In this document: piece by piece, positions 44,937-53,439 of the stretch
How positions within the stretch are numbered: the stretch's first letter is position 1
Layout of the letters: the number at the start of each line of letters is the position of its first letter
NCBI GenBank assembly: GCA_017410325.1
Contig: JAFQRA010000038.1
Coordinates: 31,841 to 95,840 of the forward strand
Length of the DNA: 64,000 nt
From: Clostridia bacterium
Lineage (GTDB): Bacteria; Bacillota; Clostridia; Oscillospirales; Acutalibacteraceae
Direction of reading: 5' to 3'
Notes under the pieces: generated by a model
Database searches by the model: none
What the model was told of the DNA's origin: nothing
The model's input: the letters and a program-made list of their open reading frames with translations, nothing else
Program-made: the position numbers and the translations under genes

Positions 44937-44967
44937 CTTCTATAAGCCGTATGAAAGGAGAACAGCT

Positions 44968-45681
44968 TTGGATAATCAGTTACTCGGTAAAATCCACTCC
45001 TTCCAGAGCCTCGGTGCGGTTGACGGGCCGGGGATACGGTTTGTTGTTTTTATGCAGGGCTGTCCCTACCGCTGTCCGTACTGCCACAACCCCGACACGC
45101 GTCCGTTTTCGGACGGTGAGGAATACACGGTTGAGGAAATTGTGAAAAAAGCCGTGCGTTTCAAAACCTATTTCGGCGAAAAGGGCGGTGTTACCGTTTC
45201 GGGCGGTGAGCCGCTGGCACAGGCGGAATTTTTGGCAGAGCTTTTTGAGCAGTTACACAAGGTCGGTATTAACACCGCACTTGACACCGCAGGCTACCCC
45301 GTAAACGAAGCCGTTAAAAAAGTCCTCCGTCACACGGATACCGTGCTTTGCGATATAAAATTTCCAACCGATGAACAATATAAAAACCATATCGGCACTT
45401 CGCTTGAAGCAACCCTTTCTTTTATAGATGAATGTAATAATTATAATACCGATATTATAATACGCCACGTGGTCGTGCCCGGTATGACCGACAGCGAGGA
45501 AAATATAAAGAAGATTTCTGAACTTGCAAAGCGTGCAAAAAATCTCGTAAAAATCGAGCTTCTGCCGTTCAAAAAGCTCTGCGTGCAGAAATACAACGAG
45601 CTGGGGTTGGACTTTCCTTTAAAAGACACACCCGAGTGTACGGCTGAAAAAATTGAGCAATTAAAAGAAACAGTAAGATAA
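44968..45681 (+). CDS. pflA: Pyruvate formate-lyase activating enzyme (radical SAM)
   Basis: 237 residues from TTG 44968, with AAAGGAG seven bases upstream; reading further upstream would only translate the repeat. The Cx3Cx2C cluster motif is C32-C36-C39 in GCPYRCPYCHNPD; FQSLGAVDGPGIR precedes it and TVSGGEPLAQ holds the SAM-binding GGE. It abstracts hydrogen from Gly717 of PflB. The miniature repeat lies between the two genes, yet the order pflB-pflA is kept. Confidence 0.95.
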   Translation: MDNQLLGKIHSFQSLGAVDGPGIRFVVFMQGCPYRCPYCHNPDTRPFSDGEEYTVEEIVKKAVRFKTYFGEKGGVTVSGGEPLAQAEFLAELFEQLHKVGINTALDTAGYPVNEAVKKVLRHTDTVLCDIKFPTDEQYKNHIGTSLEATLSFIDECNNYNTDIIIRHVVVPGMTDSEENIKKISELAKRAKNLVKIELLPFKKLCVQKYNELGLDFPLKDTPECTAEKIEQLKETVR

Positions 45682-45686
45682 AACAA

Positions 45687-45725
45687 GAGCCTGTACGGAT
45701 TGAACGTCCGTACAGGCTCATTTAT
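45687..45725. terminator. Bidirectional terminator between pflA and valS
   Basis: 13-bp perfect stem (45687-45699 and 45707-45719) between convergent stops; ATTTATT on one side and TTGTTTT on the other strand. Confidence 0.8.
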
Positions 45726-45735
45726 TATGGTTTAT

Positions 45736-48117
45736 TTACAGAATTTCAAATTCAACCTTCTGTGCGTGGCAGCAGGCGATGATATCGCCGAGGGTCTTAT
45801 CAAAATCAGCCTTGAACTTTTCGGGGGTCTTGATGGTCATTGAGTCAACGTCTGCCTTCATGGAGATGTTGTTTTCACTCTTGTACTTTCTGACCTCGGA
45901 AACGGCTTCCTTTACAAGCTCGCCGAATTCAAGTGCTTCCTTGTCGTCCTCGCCGTCAACGTTCCAGAAGTTGAGGTGAAGGCTCTCGATGCCTTCCTTG
46001 TCCTTGAAAGCGTCCTGATAAATGAACTCTGTCATGTGCGGTACGAAAATGCCGTACATCTTGAGGATGTTGAGCAGACAGTAGTAGATAGCGTACTGGC
46101 CGCTTCTGCGCTCGGCATAGCCGTGTACCTCGGGCTGATAGAGCCTCTCCTTGCTGATTTCTACGTAGTAGTCGCAGAAATCCTTCCAGAAGAAGTCGTC
46201 AATCTCGTGTCTTGCAGAGCCGATTTCGTACTCGTCAAGCAGCTTTATGCAGCGGCGCATAGTCTGCTTACAGCGCTCAACAATCCACTTGTCAACGGGC
46301 AGAAGCTCTGCGGGAGCATCAGCCTTGGTGTAGTCCTCAAGGTGAGTGAGCGTGAACTTGGAAGCGTTCCACAGCTTTGTGAGGAAGCGGTTTGCAATCT
46401 TAAGCTCGTCGTCGGAGAAGTATGTGTCCGTGCCGAGCTTGGTGTTTGCAGCCCAGTAGCGGATGCAGTCTGCGCCGAACTCCTCAACAAGCTGAGCAGG
46501 TGACTTGACCGCGTTGCCCTTGGACTTACTGATTTTTTCGCCCTTCTTTGCAAGAACGAAGCCGCAGACCATGATGTCCTGCCACGGAATGTTGCCCGTG
46601 TGGTACATGCTCTTTGCAATTGTATAGAAAGCCCATGTTCTGATAATTTCGTGAGCCTGTGTTCTCATTGTCATCGGGGCAAGCTTGTCGGAAAGGTCTG
46701 TGCCGTCGGGCTCTTCCCAGTGTGCATTGATCTGGGGTGTCATTGAAGATGTTGCCCATGTGTCGAGAACGGAGGATTCGGGAATCCATTCGCTGCAGCC
46801 GCAGTCGCAGGTTGCCTCGGGAGTGAATTCGAGGGGGTTGACGGGGAGAATGCTCTCGTCTGCAAACATCGGCTTGCCGCACTTCTTACAGTACCATACC
46901 GGGAACGGAACGCCGAAGTAGCGCTGACGGGAAATACACCAGTCCCACTTGAGGTTTTCAACCCATACGTCGTAACGGCTCTTCATAAACGTGGGGTACC
47001 AGTTGATTTTCTTACCTGCCTCAACAAAGAGATCCTTGTGGGAAAGAATGTCGATATACCACTGGCGTGAGGGGAGAATTTCAATCGGCTTGCCGCAGCG
47101 CTCGTGAGTCTGAACGGGGTGAACGATGTCCTCTACTCTTTCAAGAAGACCCTGCTCCTCCATCATTCTGACAAGCTCTTTACGTGCGCCGTAAACGCTC
47201 ATACCTGCAACGTAAGGTACGCTCTCGTCCATTCTGCCCTCGGTTGTGATAACCTTTCGGTAGGGGAGGTTGTGCTTCTCGCACCAGTCAACGTCAGTCT
47301 GGTCGCCGTAGGTAGCGCACATAACAACGCCCGTACCCTTTTCAAGGCTTACAATTTCATCGGTGAGAATCGGAACTTCATAGTTGAATACGGGAACGAC
47401 AGCCTTTTTGCCGACGTATTCCTTGTATCTCTCATCCTCGGGGTTGACGAAAAGGCAGACTACGCCGTAAAGCAGCTCGGGACGGGTTGTTGCAACCGTG
47501 AGAGGCTTGCCGTCAACCATAAAGTAGATGTAGTTGAAGGTTGATTTGATGTCTGCGCTGTCAAGCTCAGCCTGTGCAATGGAGGTCTGGCACTCCGTAC
47601 ACCAGAGCACGGGAGACTCCTTTACGTAAGCCTTGCCTTCCTTTGCAAGACGGATAAAGGACTTCTGTGAAATACGGCGGCTGCGCTCGTCAATTGTCTC
47701 GTAGCGCAGGTTCCAGTCAACGGAGAAGCCGAGTGACTTCCAGAGGTTTGTGAATTCCTCAACGTACTTTGCGGTAGTGCTCATACACTTGGTGTAAAGC
47801 TCTTCGCGGGAGAGGTCCTTTGCCTTGATGCCCTCTTCCTTTTCAACAAGACGCTCGGTGGGAAGGCCGTTATCGTCAAAGCCGAAGGGATAGAAAACAT
47901 TGTAGCCCATAAACTTGCGGTAACGGGCAACCATCTCCGCCTGCGTGTAGGAGAAGATGTGGCCGATGTGGAGTGAACCGCTGACTGTCGGGGGCGGAGT
48001 GTCGATTGAGTAAATCTGATTGGGGCTTGTCGGGTCAAAGCGGTAAACGTCTTTATCTGCCCAGAGCTTCTGAACGGATTTTTCAGCCGCTCTGAAATCA
48101 TACTTTTTTTCCAGCAT
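45736..48117 (-). CDS. valS: Valyl-tRNA synthetase
   Basis: 793 residues. Class I signatures HIGH (50-53) in PTVSGSLHIGH and KISKSKG; the connective editing domain and the anticodon-binding domain (SARHEIDDFFW) are present. It is shorter than the E. coli type (about 950) and lacks the long C-terminal coiled coil, as in the compact archaeal-like ValRS group. It charges tRNA-Val. The ATG overlaps the ileS stop as TAATG, so the two synthetases form one operon. Confidence 0.95.
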   Translation of the reverse strand: MLEKKYDFRAAEKSVQKLWADKDVYRFDPTSPNQIYSIDTPPPTVSGSLHIGHIFSYTQAEMVARYRKFMGYNVFYPFGFDDNGLPTERLVEKEEGIKAKDLSREELYTKCMSTTAKYVEEFTNLWKSLGFSVDWNLRYETIDERSRRISQKSFIRLAKEGKAYVKESPVLWCTECQTSIAQAELDSADIKSTFNYIYFMVDGKPLTVATTRPELLYGVVCLFVNPEDERYKEYVGKKAVVPVFNYEVPILTDEIVSLEKGTGVVMCATYGDQTDVDWCEKHNLPYRKVITTEGRMDESVPYVAGMSVYGARKELVRMMEEQGLLERVEDIVHPVQTHERCGKPIEILPSRQWYIDILSHKDLFVEAGKKINWYPTFMKSRYDVWVENLKWDWCISRQRYFGVPFPVWYCKKCGKPMFADESILPVNPLEFTPEATCDCGCSEWIPESSVLDTWATSSMTPQINAHWEEPDGTDLSDKLAPMTMRTQAHEIIRTWAFYTIAKSMYHTGNIPWQDIMVCGFVLAKKGEKISKSKGNAVKSPAQLVEEFGADCIRYWAANTKLGTDTYFSDDELKIANRFLTKLWNASKFTLTHLEDYTKADAPAELLPVDKWIVERCKQTMRRCIKLLDEYEIGSARHEIDDFFWKDFCDYYVEISKERLYQPEVHGYAERRSGQYAIYYCLLNILKMYGIFVPHMTEFIYQDAFKDKEGIESLHLNFWNVDGEDDKEALEFGELVKEAVSEVRKYKSENNISMKADVDSMTIKTPEKFKADFDKTLGDIIACCHAQKVEFEIL

Positions 48118-51100
48118 TATTTCTGCACCTTTCTAACGGAAATTACGACATTCTTGCCGTTGATATCAAGTTCTTCGCCTTCAACGCTTTCTGCGCGGAC
48201 GATTTCGTCTGCAAGAAGCTCCTTGGAAACAGCCTCAACGCTCGGAGTAAGAAGCTGTTCAAATTCATTGTCTGCGGCGTAAGCGATAACGATTCTGTCC
48301 ATAACCTCGAAGCCGGAGGATTTACGGATGTTCTGCACCTTGGAAACGAACTCACGAGCGTAGCCCTTCTGAATAAGCTCGGGTGTGAGGACTGTGTCGA
48401 GAATTACGGTGATGTTTCTGTCCGCTGCGCTCATAAAGCCCTCCTTGTAGCCCGTGCTGATAAGAAGGTCGTCCATAACGAATTCAACGTCCGTGCCGTT
48501 AAGGTTTGTCTTGTGGCTGCCGTTGGCCTCGATATCTTCGATTACGCTGTCGCCGTCAACGGTTGCGAAGTATTCGCGTATGAAGTTTAGCACCTTGCCG
48601 TACTTCGGGCCGAGTGTCTTGAGCTGCGGCTTGATTGAGTGGGAGATGAAGCCCTTGGTGGAGGAAACCTGCTCTGCCTTTTCAACGTTGAGCTCTTCTG
48701 CGATAATGGAGAGCATTTCCTCGTTGAAGTGTGCGTCCTCACCCTCTACGCAGACAAGAAGACGTGAAAGCGGCTGACGGATTTTGAGGTTTGCAAGGTT
48801 TCTTGCGTTTCTTGCTATACCTACCGAATCGTAAACGAGCTTCATATCGCGCTCAAGGGCTTCGTCAATGTAGCTTTCGTCGCATACGGGGAAATCGCAC
48901 ATATGGATGCTGATGGGAGCATCGGGGTTGTTCTTGCGGACAAGGCTCTGGTAAATTGTTTCCGTTGCAAACGGTACAAAGGGAGCGGCAAGTCGGATAA
49001 GGTTATCAAGAACAGTATAAAGAGTCATATAAGCGGCAATCTTGTCCTCGGTAAGCTCGCTCATCCAGAAACGGCGGCGGCAGCGGCGGACGTACCAGTT
49101 GCTCATCAGGTCAACAAAGCTGACGAGCTCTCTTGCGGCCTCCGTGATGTGGTAGCCTTCAAGCTCCGTGTCAACCTTTTTGATTACGGAGTTGAGCAGA
49201 CCGAGAATCCACTTGTCCATCATTGTAAGCTTGCAGTCAGCGAGCTTGTAGCTGTTGGGGTTGAAGTTATCAATACCCGAATAGAGGTTGTAGAAGTGGA
49301 AGGTGTTCCACATTGTGCCCATAAAGCGGCGCTGATGCTCGTTGATTGCATCGCCGTCAAAGTTGGTGGAAATCCAGGGGGCGGAGGAAACGTAGAAATA
49401 CCAGCGGATAGCGTCTGCACCGTGCTTGTCCATAACCTCCCACGGGTCAACAACGTTGCCCTTGTGCTTGGACATCTTGATGCCGTCCTTGTCGTTGACA
49501 AGACCGAGTGCTACGCAGTTTTTATAGGGAGACTTGCCGAAAATGGCAGTAGAAATAGCCTGGAGTGAGTAGAACCAGCCGCGTGTCTGGTCACTGCCCT
49601 CGCTGATGAAATCAGCCGGGAACTGCTTTTCAAACAGGTCTTTGTTTTCAAAGGGATAGTGCTGCTGTGCAAAGGGCATTGCGCCTGAGTCGAACCAGCA
49701 GTCGATAACCTCGGGAACTCTGTGCATCGTACCGCCGCATTCGCACTCGAAGGTAAGCGGATCAACGCTGGGCTTGTGAAGGTCGATATCGGCAGGTGCG
49801 CCTGTGAGCTTGCCAAGCTCTTCAACACTGCCGATTACGTGGTGCTTTTCGCACTTGTCGCAAACCCATACGGGAAGCGGAGTGCCCCAGTAACGGTCAC
49901 GGGAGATTGCCCAGTCAATAACGTTGCTGACAAAGTTGCCCATACGGCCGTCGCGGTAGGTTTCGGGCAGCCAGTTGACGGAAGCGTTGTCGGCGGTAAG
50001 CTGGTCGCGCAGTGTGCTCATTGCGATAAACCAGCTGGGCTTGCCGTAGTAGAGCAGGGGGCTGTCACAGCGCCAGCAGTAGGGGTACTGGTGCTCAATG
50101 GTCTGAACCTTGAACAGCGAGCCTTCGTTGCTTAAGCGTGTGATGATATCGGGGTCGCAGTCCATAACGAAACGGCCTGCGTAGTCGGATGCGGCTTCGG
50201 GGAAGCAGCCGCGCTCGTCAGCAAGCTGAACGAAGGGAAGCTTGTACTTCTTGCCGACCTTGGAGTCATCCTCACCGAAGGCGGGTGCAATGTGAACAAC
50301 GCCCGTACCGCTGTCAAGCGTTACATAGCCGTCACAGGTGACGAACCAGGCCTTGTCGTAGTACTTGTCCTTAACGTACGGGAAAAGGGGCTCGTACTTT
50401 GTATATTCAAGGTCTTTACCGATGTACTCGGCAACAACCTCGTATTTGCCTTCTTCAAACAGACCGCCGACGAGTGCCTTTGCAAGGATGTAGCAGCCGT
50501 CCTCAGCCTTGATTTTTACGTACTGAGCATCGGGGTTTACGCAAAGGGCAACGTTTGAGGGCAGTGTCCACGGTGTGGTTGTCCACGCAAGGAAGCAGGT
50601 GTCAGCCTCGTCACGGAGTCTGAAGCGGACATAAGCGGAGCGTGTCTTGATGTTCTTGTAGCCCTGTGCAACCTCGTGCGAGGAAAGAGCGGTACCGCAG
50701 CGGGGGCAGTAGGGAACAATCTTGTGGCCGTGGTAGAGAAGCTCTTTGGCATCGAGTTGCTTGAATGCCCACCATACGGATTCAATGTACTTGTTGTCGT
50801 AGGTGATATAGGGGTTTTCAAAATCAGCCCAGAAGCCGATTCTTTCGCTCATATCCTCCCACAGATCCTTATACTTCCAAACGCTCTTGCGGCACTTGTC
50901 GATAAAGGGAACGATGCCGTACTTTTCGATGTCTGCCTTGCCGCTGAAGCCGAGCTCCTTTTCAACCTCAAGCTCAACGGGCAGACCGTGCGTGTCCCAG
51001 CCCGCCTTACGCTCGACGTGGTAACCCTTCATCGTGCGGTAACGGGGGATAAGGTCTTTGATTGAACGGGTGAGAATATGACCGACGTGAGGCACACCGT

Positions 51101-51251
51101 TTGCCGTGGGCGGTCCGTCGTAAAATGTGAACTCGGGCTTGCCCTCGTTCTTCTTTACGCTCTTTTCAAATACGTGGTTTTCTTTCCAGAATTCACGCAC
51201 TTCTTTTTCGCAGGCAGTAAAATTATACTGAGCGTCAACTTTGTCAAACAT
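48117..51251 (-). CDS. ileS: Isoleucyl-tRNA synthetase
   Basis: 1044 residues. HVGH (55-58) in GPPTANGVPHVGHIL, the CP1 editing domain with WTTTPWTLPSN, KMSKHKG, and a long C-terminal anticodon domain. Length and the ANGVPHVGH context place it nearer the IleS2/eukaryote-like class, which in other bacteria is linked to low mupirocin sensitivity; that is an inference from class. The leader between promoter and ATG is only about 40 bases, so no T-box fits. GGAG precedes the ATG. Confidence 0.95.
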   Translation of the reverse strand: MFDKVDAQYNFTACEKEVREFWKENHVFEKSVKKNEGKPEFTFYDGPPTANGVPHVGHILTRSIKDLIPRYRTMKGYHVERKAGWDTHGLPVELEVEKELGFSGKADIEKYGIVPFIDKCRKSVWKYKDLWEDMSERIGFWADFENPYITYDNKYIESVWWAFKQLDAKELLYHGHKIVPYCPRCGTALSSHEVAQGYKNIKTRSAYVRFRLRDEADTCFLAWTTTPWTLPSNVALCVNPDAQYVKIKAEDGCYILAKALVGGLFEEGKYEVVAEYIGKDLEYTKYEPLFPYVKDKYYDKAWFVTCDGYVTLDSGTGVVHIAPAFGEDDSKVGKKYKLPFVQLADERGCFPEAASDYAGRFVMDCDPDIITRLSNEGSLFKVQTIEHQYPYCWRCDSPLLYYGKPSWFIAMSTLRDQLTADNASVNWLPETYRDGRMGNFVSNVIDWAISRDRYWGTPLPVWVCDKCEKHHVIGSVEELGKLTGAPADIDLHKPSVDPLTFECECGGTMHRVPEVIDCWFDSGAMPFAQQHYPFENKDLFEKQFPADFISEGSDQTRGWFYSLQAISTAIFGKSPYKNCVALGLVNDKDGIKMSKHKGNVVDPWEVMDKHGADAIRWYFYVSSAPWISTNFDGDAINEHQRRFMGTMWNTFHFYNLYSGIDNFNPNSYKLADCKLTMMDKWILGLLNSVIKKVDTELEGYHITEAARELVSFVDLMSNWYVRRCRRRFWMSELTEDKIAAYMTLYTVLDNLIRLAAPFVPFATETIYQSLVRKNNPDAPISIHMCDFPVCDESYIDEALERDMKLVYDSVGIARNARNLANLKIRQPLSRLLVCVEGEDAHFNEEMLSIIAEELNVEKAEQVSSTKGFISHSIKPQLKTLGPKYGKVLNFIREYFATVDGDSVIEDIEANGSHKTNLNGTDVEFVMDDLLISTGYKEGFMSAADRNITVILDTVLTPELIQKGYAREFVSKVQNIRKSSGFEVMDRIVIAYAADNEFEQLLTPSVEAVSKELLADEIVRAESVEGEELDINGKNVVISVRKVQK

Positions 51252-51296
51252 AATACTATCTCCTATATATTAGAGTATTATAAATATACGCATAAT

Positions 51297-51325
51297 ATAA
51301 TAGCACTCGTATTATATATAGTCAA
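51297..51325 (-). promoter_or_regulatory. ileS-valS promoter
   Basis: On the minus strand: TTGACT (51325-51320), 17-base spacer, TATTAT (51302-51297). Confidence 0.7.
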
Positions 51326-51441
51326 GAAATTTTTCTCTTAGAAAATGTTTTTGGCCGTCTGCACAATTCGATGCTTGTTATCGGTACGGTTTTGTGATAT
51401 TATTAAACAGAAAACAGCGTTGGAAAGGACGAAAATCTTTT

Positions 51442-52503
51442 ATGAAAACTAGAAACAGCAGTATAGATATGCTGAAATTTATTTTCTCAATAGCAATTGT
51501 ACTTTTCCATTTCGGAAGACACTGCGGTTTCAACATTTTGCAAGGCGGATACATTTTTGTTGAAGGTTTCTTTATAATCACGGGTTACTTTATGATGAAC
51601 TCCGTAAACAAGTCACAAGAAAAAAGCATCGGAAAAGATACTCTCAGTTTCATAAAACATAAATATTTGTCATTTGCTCCTACTCTTATAGCAAGTGTGT
51701 TGGTGGCTCAGGCCGTTACAATAGTTATCTTACGGTTATCTGTTCCCACCATTGCGCTCAACCTGCTTAATTCTGTTGCGGAAATTGTTCCGCTTCAGTC
51801 CTTAGGCATATACGGCAGTGCGTATACTGCCGTTGCGTGGTACCTGTCGGCAATGATGATTGCACTTTTCATTCTCTATCCGCAGGCACGCATATTAGGC
51901 AACAGCTTTACACGTGTTGTGTGTCCTGTGGCCGTTGCTTTGATTTACGGGGTTATCTGCACCAAAGTCGGATATATCAATGTTATTTCAGAGTACATTC
52001 TTACTGTTCCCATACAAGCAGGTGTTTTCAGAGCTATCGCCGGAATCTGCGTAGGCAGTATGTTGTATGATTGTGTAACGGCAACCGAAAAGAATAAAGT
52101 CAGCCGGCTCGGAGAGACTTGCTTCCTCGGTGCTGAGCTTGCCTGCCTCGGTTTTATTTTTGCGGTTGCTCAATTTCAGCCGAAAACCTACTATGATTTT
52201 TACACCATCCCTGCGTTCTTTGTGCTGCTTTACAGCTGTTTTGGCAGAAAATCAGTAATAACAAGGCGTTTTTCATTTGGCTTTACGAAACATTTCGGCA
52301 CAGCGAGCCTGATAATTTACCTAAATCACAACTGTTGGAAATATTATTCAGAGTTATTCATACGCGATTCTGCAGTGAAAAGTTTTGCAATATATGCAGC
52401 TCTTGTTTTGGGCACGTGTATAGCGGCAACGATTCTTACGAAGGTACTCAGACTCTTTTGGAGAGGTATTAAAAAACCGTTAAAGAAAAATTTTGTCGGC
52501 TAA
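51442..52503 (+). CDS. Acyltransferase-3 family membrane protein
   Basis: 353 residues, start at ATG 51442 because the family motif NSSIDMLKFIFSIAIV is N-terminal; a GTG at 51394 would add an unsupported tail. About ten membrane helices. FHFGRH has the conserved histidine and FVEGFFIITGYFM matches the second conserved block. Members O-acetylate or acylate cell-surface polysaccharide. Its ribosome binding site is distant (AAAGGA at 51424). No other polysaccharide genes are adjacent. Confidence 0.83.
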   Translation: MKTRNSSIDMLKFIFSIAIVLFHFGRHCGFNILQGGYIFVEGFFIITGYFMMNSVNKSQEKSIGKDTLSFIKHKYLSFAPTLIASVLVAQAVTIVILRLSVPTIALNLLNSVAEIVPLQSLGIYGSAYTAVAWYLSAMMIALFILYPQARILGNSFTRVVCPVAVALIYGVICTKVGYINVISEYILTVPIQAGVFRAIAGICVGSMLYDCVTATEKNKVSRLGETCFLGAELACLGFIFAVAQFQPKTYYDFYTIPAFFVLLYSCFGRKSVITRRFSFGFTKHFGTASLIIYLNHNCWKYYSELFIRDSAVKSFAIYAALVLGTCIAATILTKVLRLFWRGIKKPLKKNFVG

Positions 52504-52515
52504 ACAGCCGGAAAA

Positions 52516-52555
52516 CAATAATAAAAGGCTTGCCGCGGCAAGCCTTTTATTATTG
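52516..52555. terminator. 40-bp perfect palindrome, bidirectional terminator
   Basis: Arms 52516-52535 and 52536-52555 are exactly complementary with no spacer; GC-rich centre, AT-rich ends that give a T run for either direction. It sits between the acyltransferase stop and the XRE stop, touching the latter. Confidence 0.8.
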
Positions 52556-53176
52556 TCAGTTATTCTTTTCTTTTTCCTGCTTTTTACGTATTTTGGAGCG
52601 ATATCGCATTACAAACCAGAGCATGGTAATAACTTGGAGGATTGCAGCAATAATAAAAATATAGTTGATATCCTCGTTGACAACCGTAAGACGTATACAC
52701 GCGAAAAATGACCAAATAAGACCACTCAGCGTCAGAAGACGGGCAGTAAGTACCCACCATATCTCGCTAAAAATCAGCATAACTATAAGTGACACCGGTA
52801 CGGCATAAGCAAAAAGAAGTGCTGACTTATCGACCCAGATATCCGTAATACGAAGGATAAAAAATGCAATTGAAGCGATAAGAAAAACAAGCCCCACAGA
52901 CAGAAGCGGAATAATTATGCGATTGGTGAGGTAAGGTTTTTTCCGCGGCAGTTTAAGTGTGTTTTCGCTGATAAAATCGTTGAGCGTTACTCCGAAAAGT
53001 TCGGCCATTTTCTGCATTACAACAACATCGGGCACGCCGTCGCCGCGTTCCCACTTGGAAACGGATTTATCGGAATAGCTCAGCTTTTCGGCAAGCTGTG
53101 CCTGTGTCAGACCCGATGCTTTTCTCAGTTCGGAAATGTTTTTTGCAATGTTTTTTTTGAGCTGTTCTTCGGTCAA
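52556..53176 (-). CDS. XRE-family regulator with membrane domain
   Basis: 206 residues from TTG 53176, which has GGAGGTG six bases upstream; a GTG at 53227 would add 17 residues but has no such site. Residues about 8-65 are a lambda-repressor-type HTH (LTQAQLAEKLSYSDKSVSKW). After a linker come five to six membrane helices and a basic tail. This layout senses an envelope signal or tethers the repressor. A perfect palindrome lies above its promoter, a candidate operator. Confidence 0.85.
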   Translation of the reverse strand: MTEEQLKKNIAKNISELRKASGLTQAQLAEKLSYSDKSVSKWERGDGVPDVVVMQKMAELFGVTLNDFISENTLKLPRKKPYLTNRIIIPLLSVGLVFLIASIAFFILRITDIWVDKSALLFAYAVPVSLIVMLIFSEIWWVLTARLLTLSGLIWSFFACIRLTVVNEDINYIFIIAAILQVITMLWFVMRYRSKIRKKQEKEKNN

Positions 53177-53218
53177 GCTGTTCACCTCCGAAAGGTTTGC
53201 ATAAAAATCTTTTTTCGT

Positions 53219-53247
53219 ATTATACACTATCGTTTTTAAAAAATCAA
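53219..53247 (-). promoter_or_regulatory. XRE gene promoter
   Basis: On the minus strand: TTGATT (53247-53242), 17-base spacer, TATAAT (53224-53219). Confidence 0.65.
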
Positions 53248-53257
53248 GCGAATTTTC

Positions 53258-53271
53258 GTTGATATATCAAC
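53258..53271. promoter_or_regulatory. Palindrome, candidate XRE operator
   Basis: GTTGATATATCAAC, a perfect 14-bp palindrome ten bases above the -35 box of the XRE promoter. Confidence 0.4.
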
Positions 53272-53439
53272 AACTCTACTGCGGGTAGAAGCGAAAAATC
53301 AAACTCTACCCGGGCAAAATCGGACAGTAGAAACAAAAAGCATAACAGTAGCGTGACAATTTCGGCTGAAAAGGATAAGATATAAAACGTCAGCGGTTTT
53401 GCTTTAGCCGCTGTTTAATCTGAAAGGAAGTAAAGAAAT

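Noticed and set aside
44905-44967. N-terminal extension of PflA
   Set aside because: These 21 codons translate the miniature repeat; TTG 44968 has the AAAGGAG site and fits the family start.
48117-51330. T-box riboswitch before ileS
   Set aside because: The promoter lies about 45 bases from the start codon, too close for a T-box, and no specifier or antiterminator sequence is visible.
52556-53176. XRE protein as the antitoxin of a toxin-antitoxin pair
   Set aside because: It carries its own membrane domain and has no small partner gene on either side.
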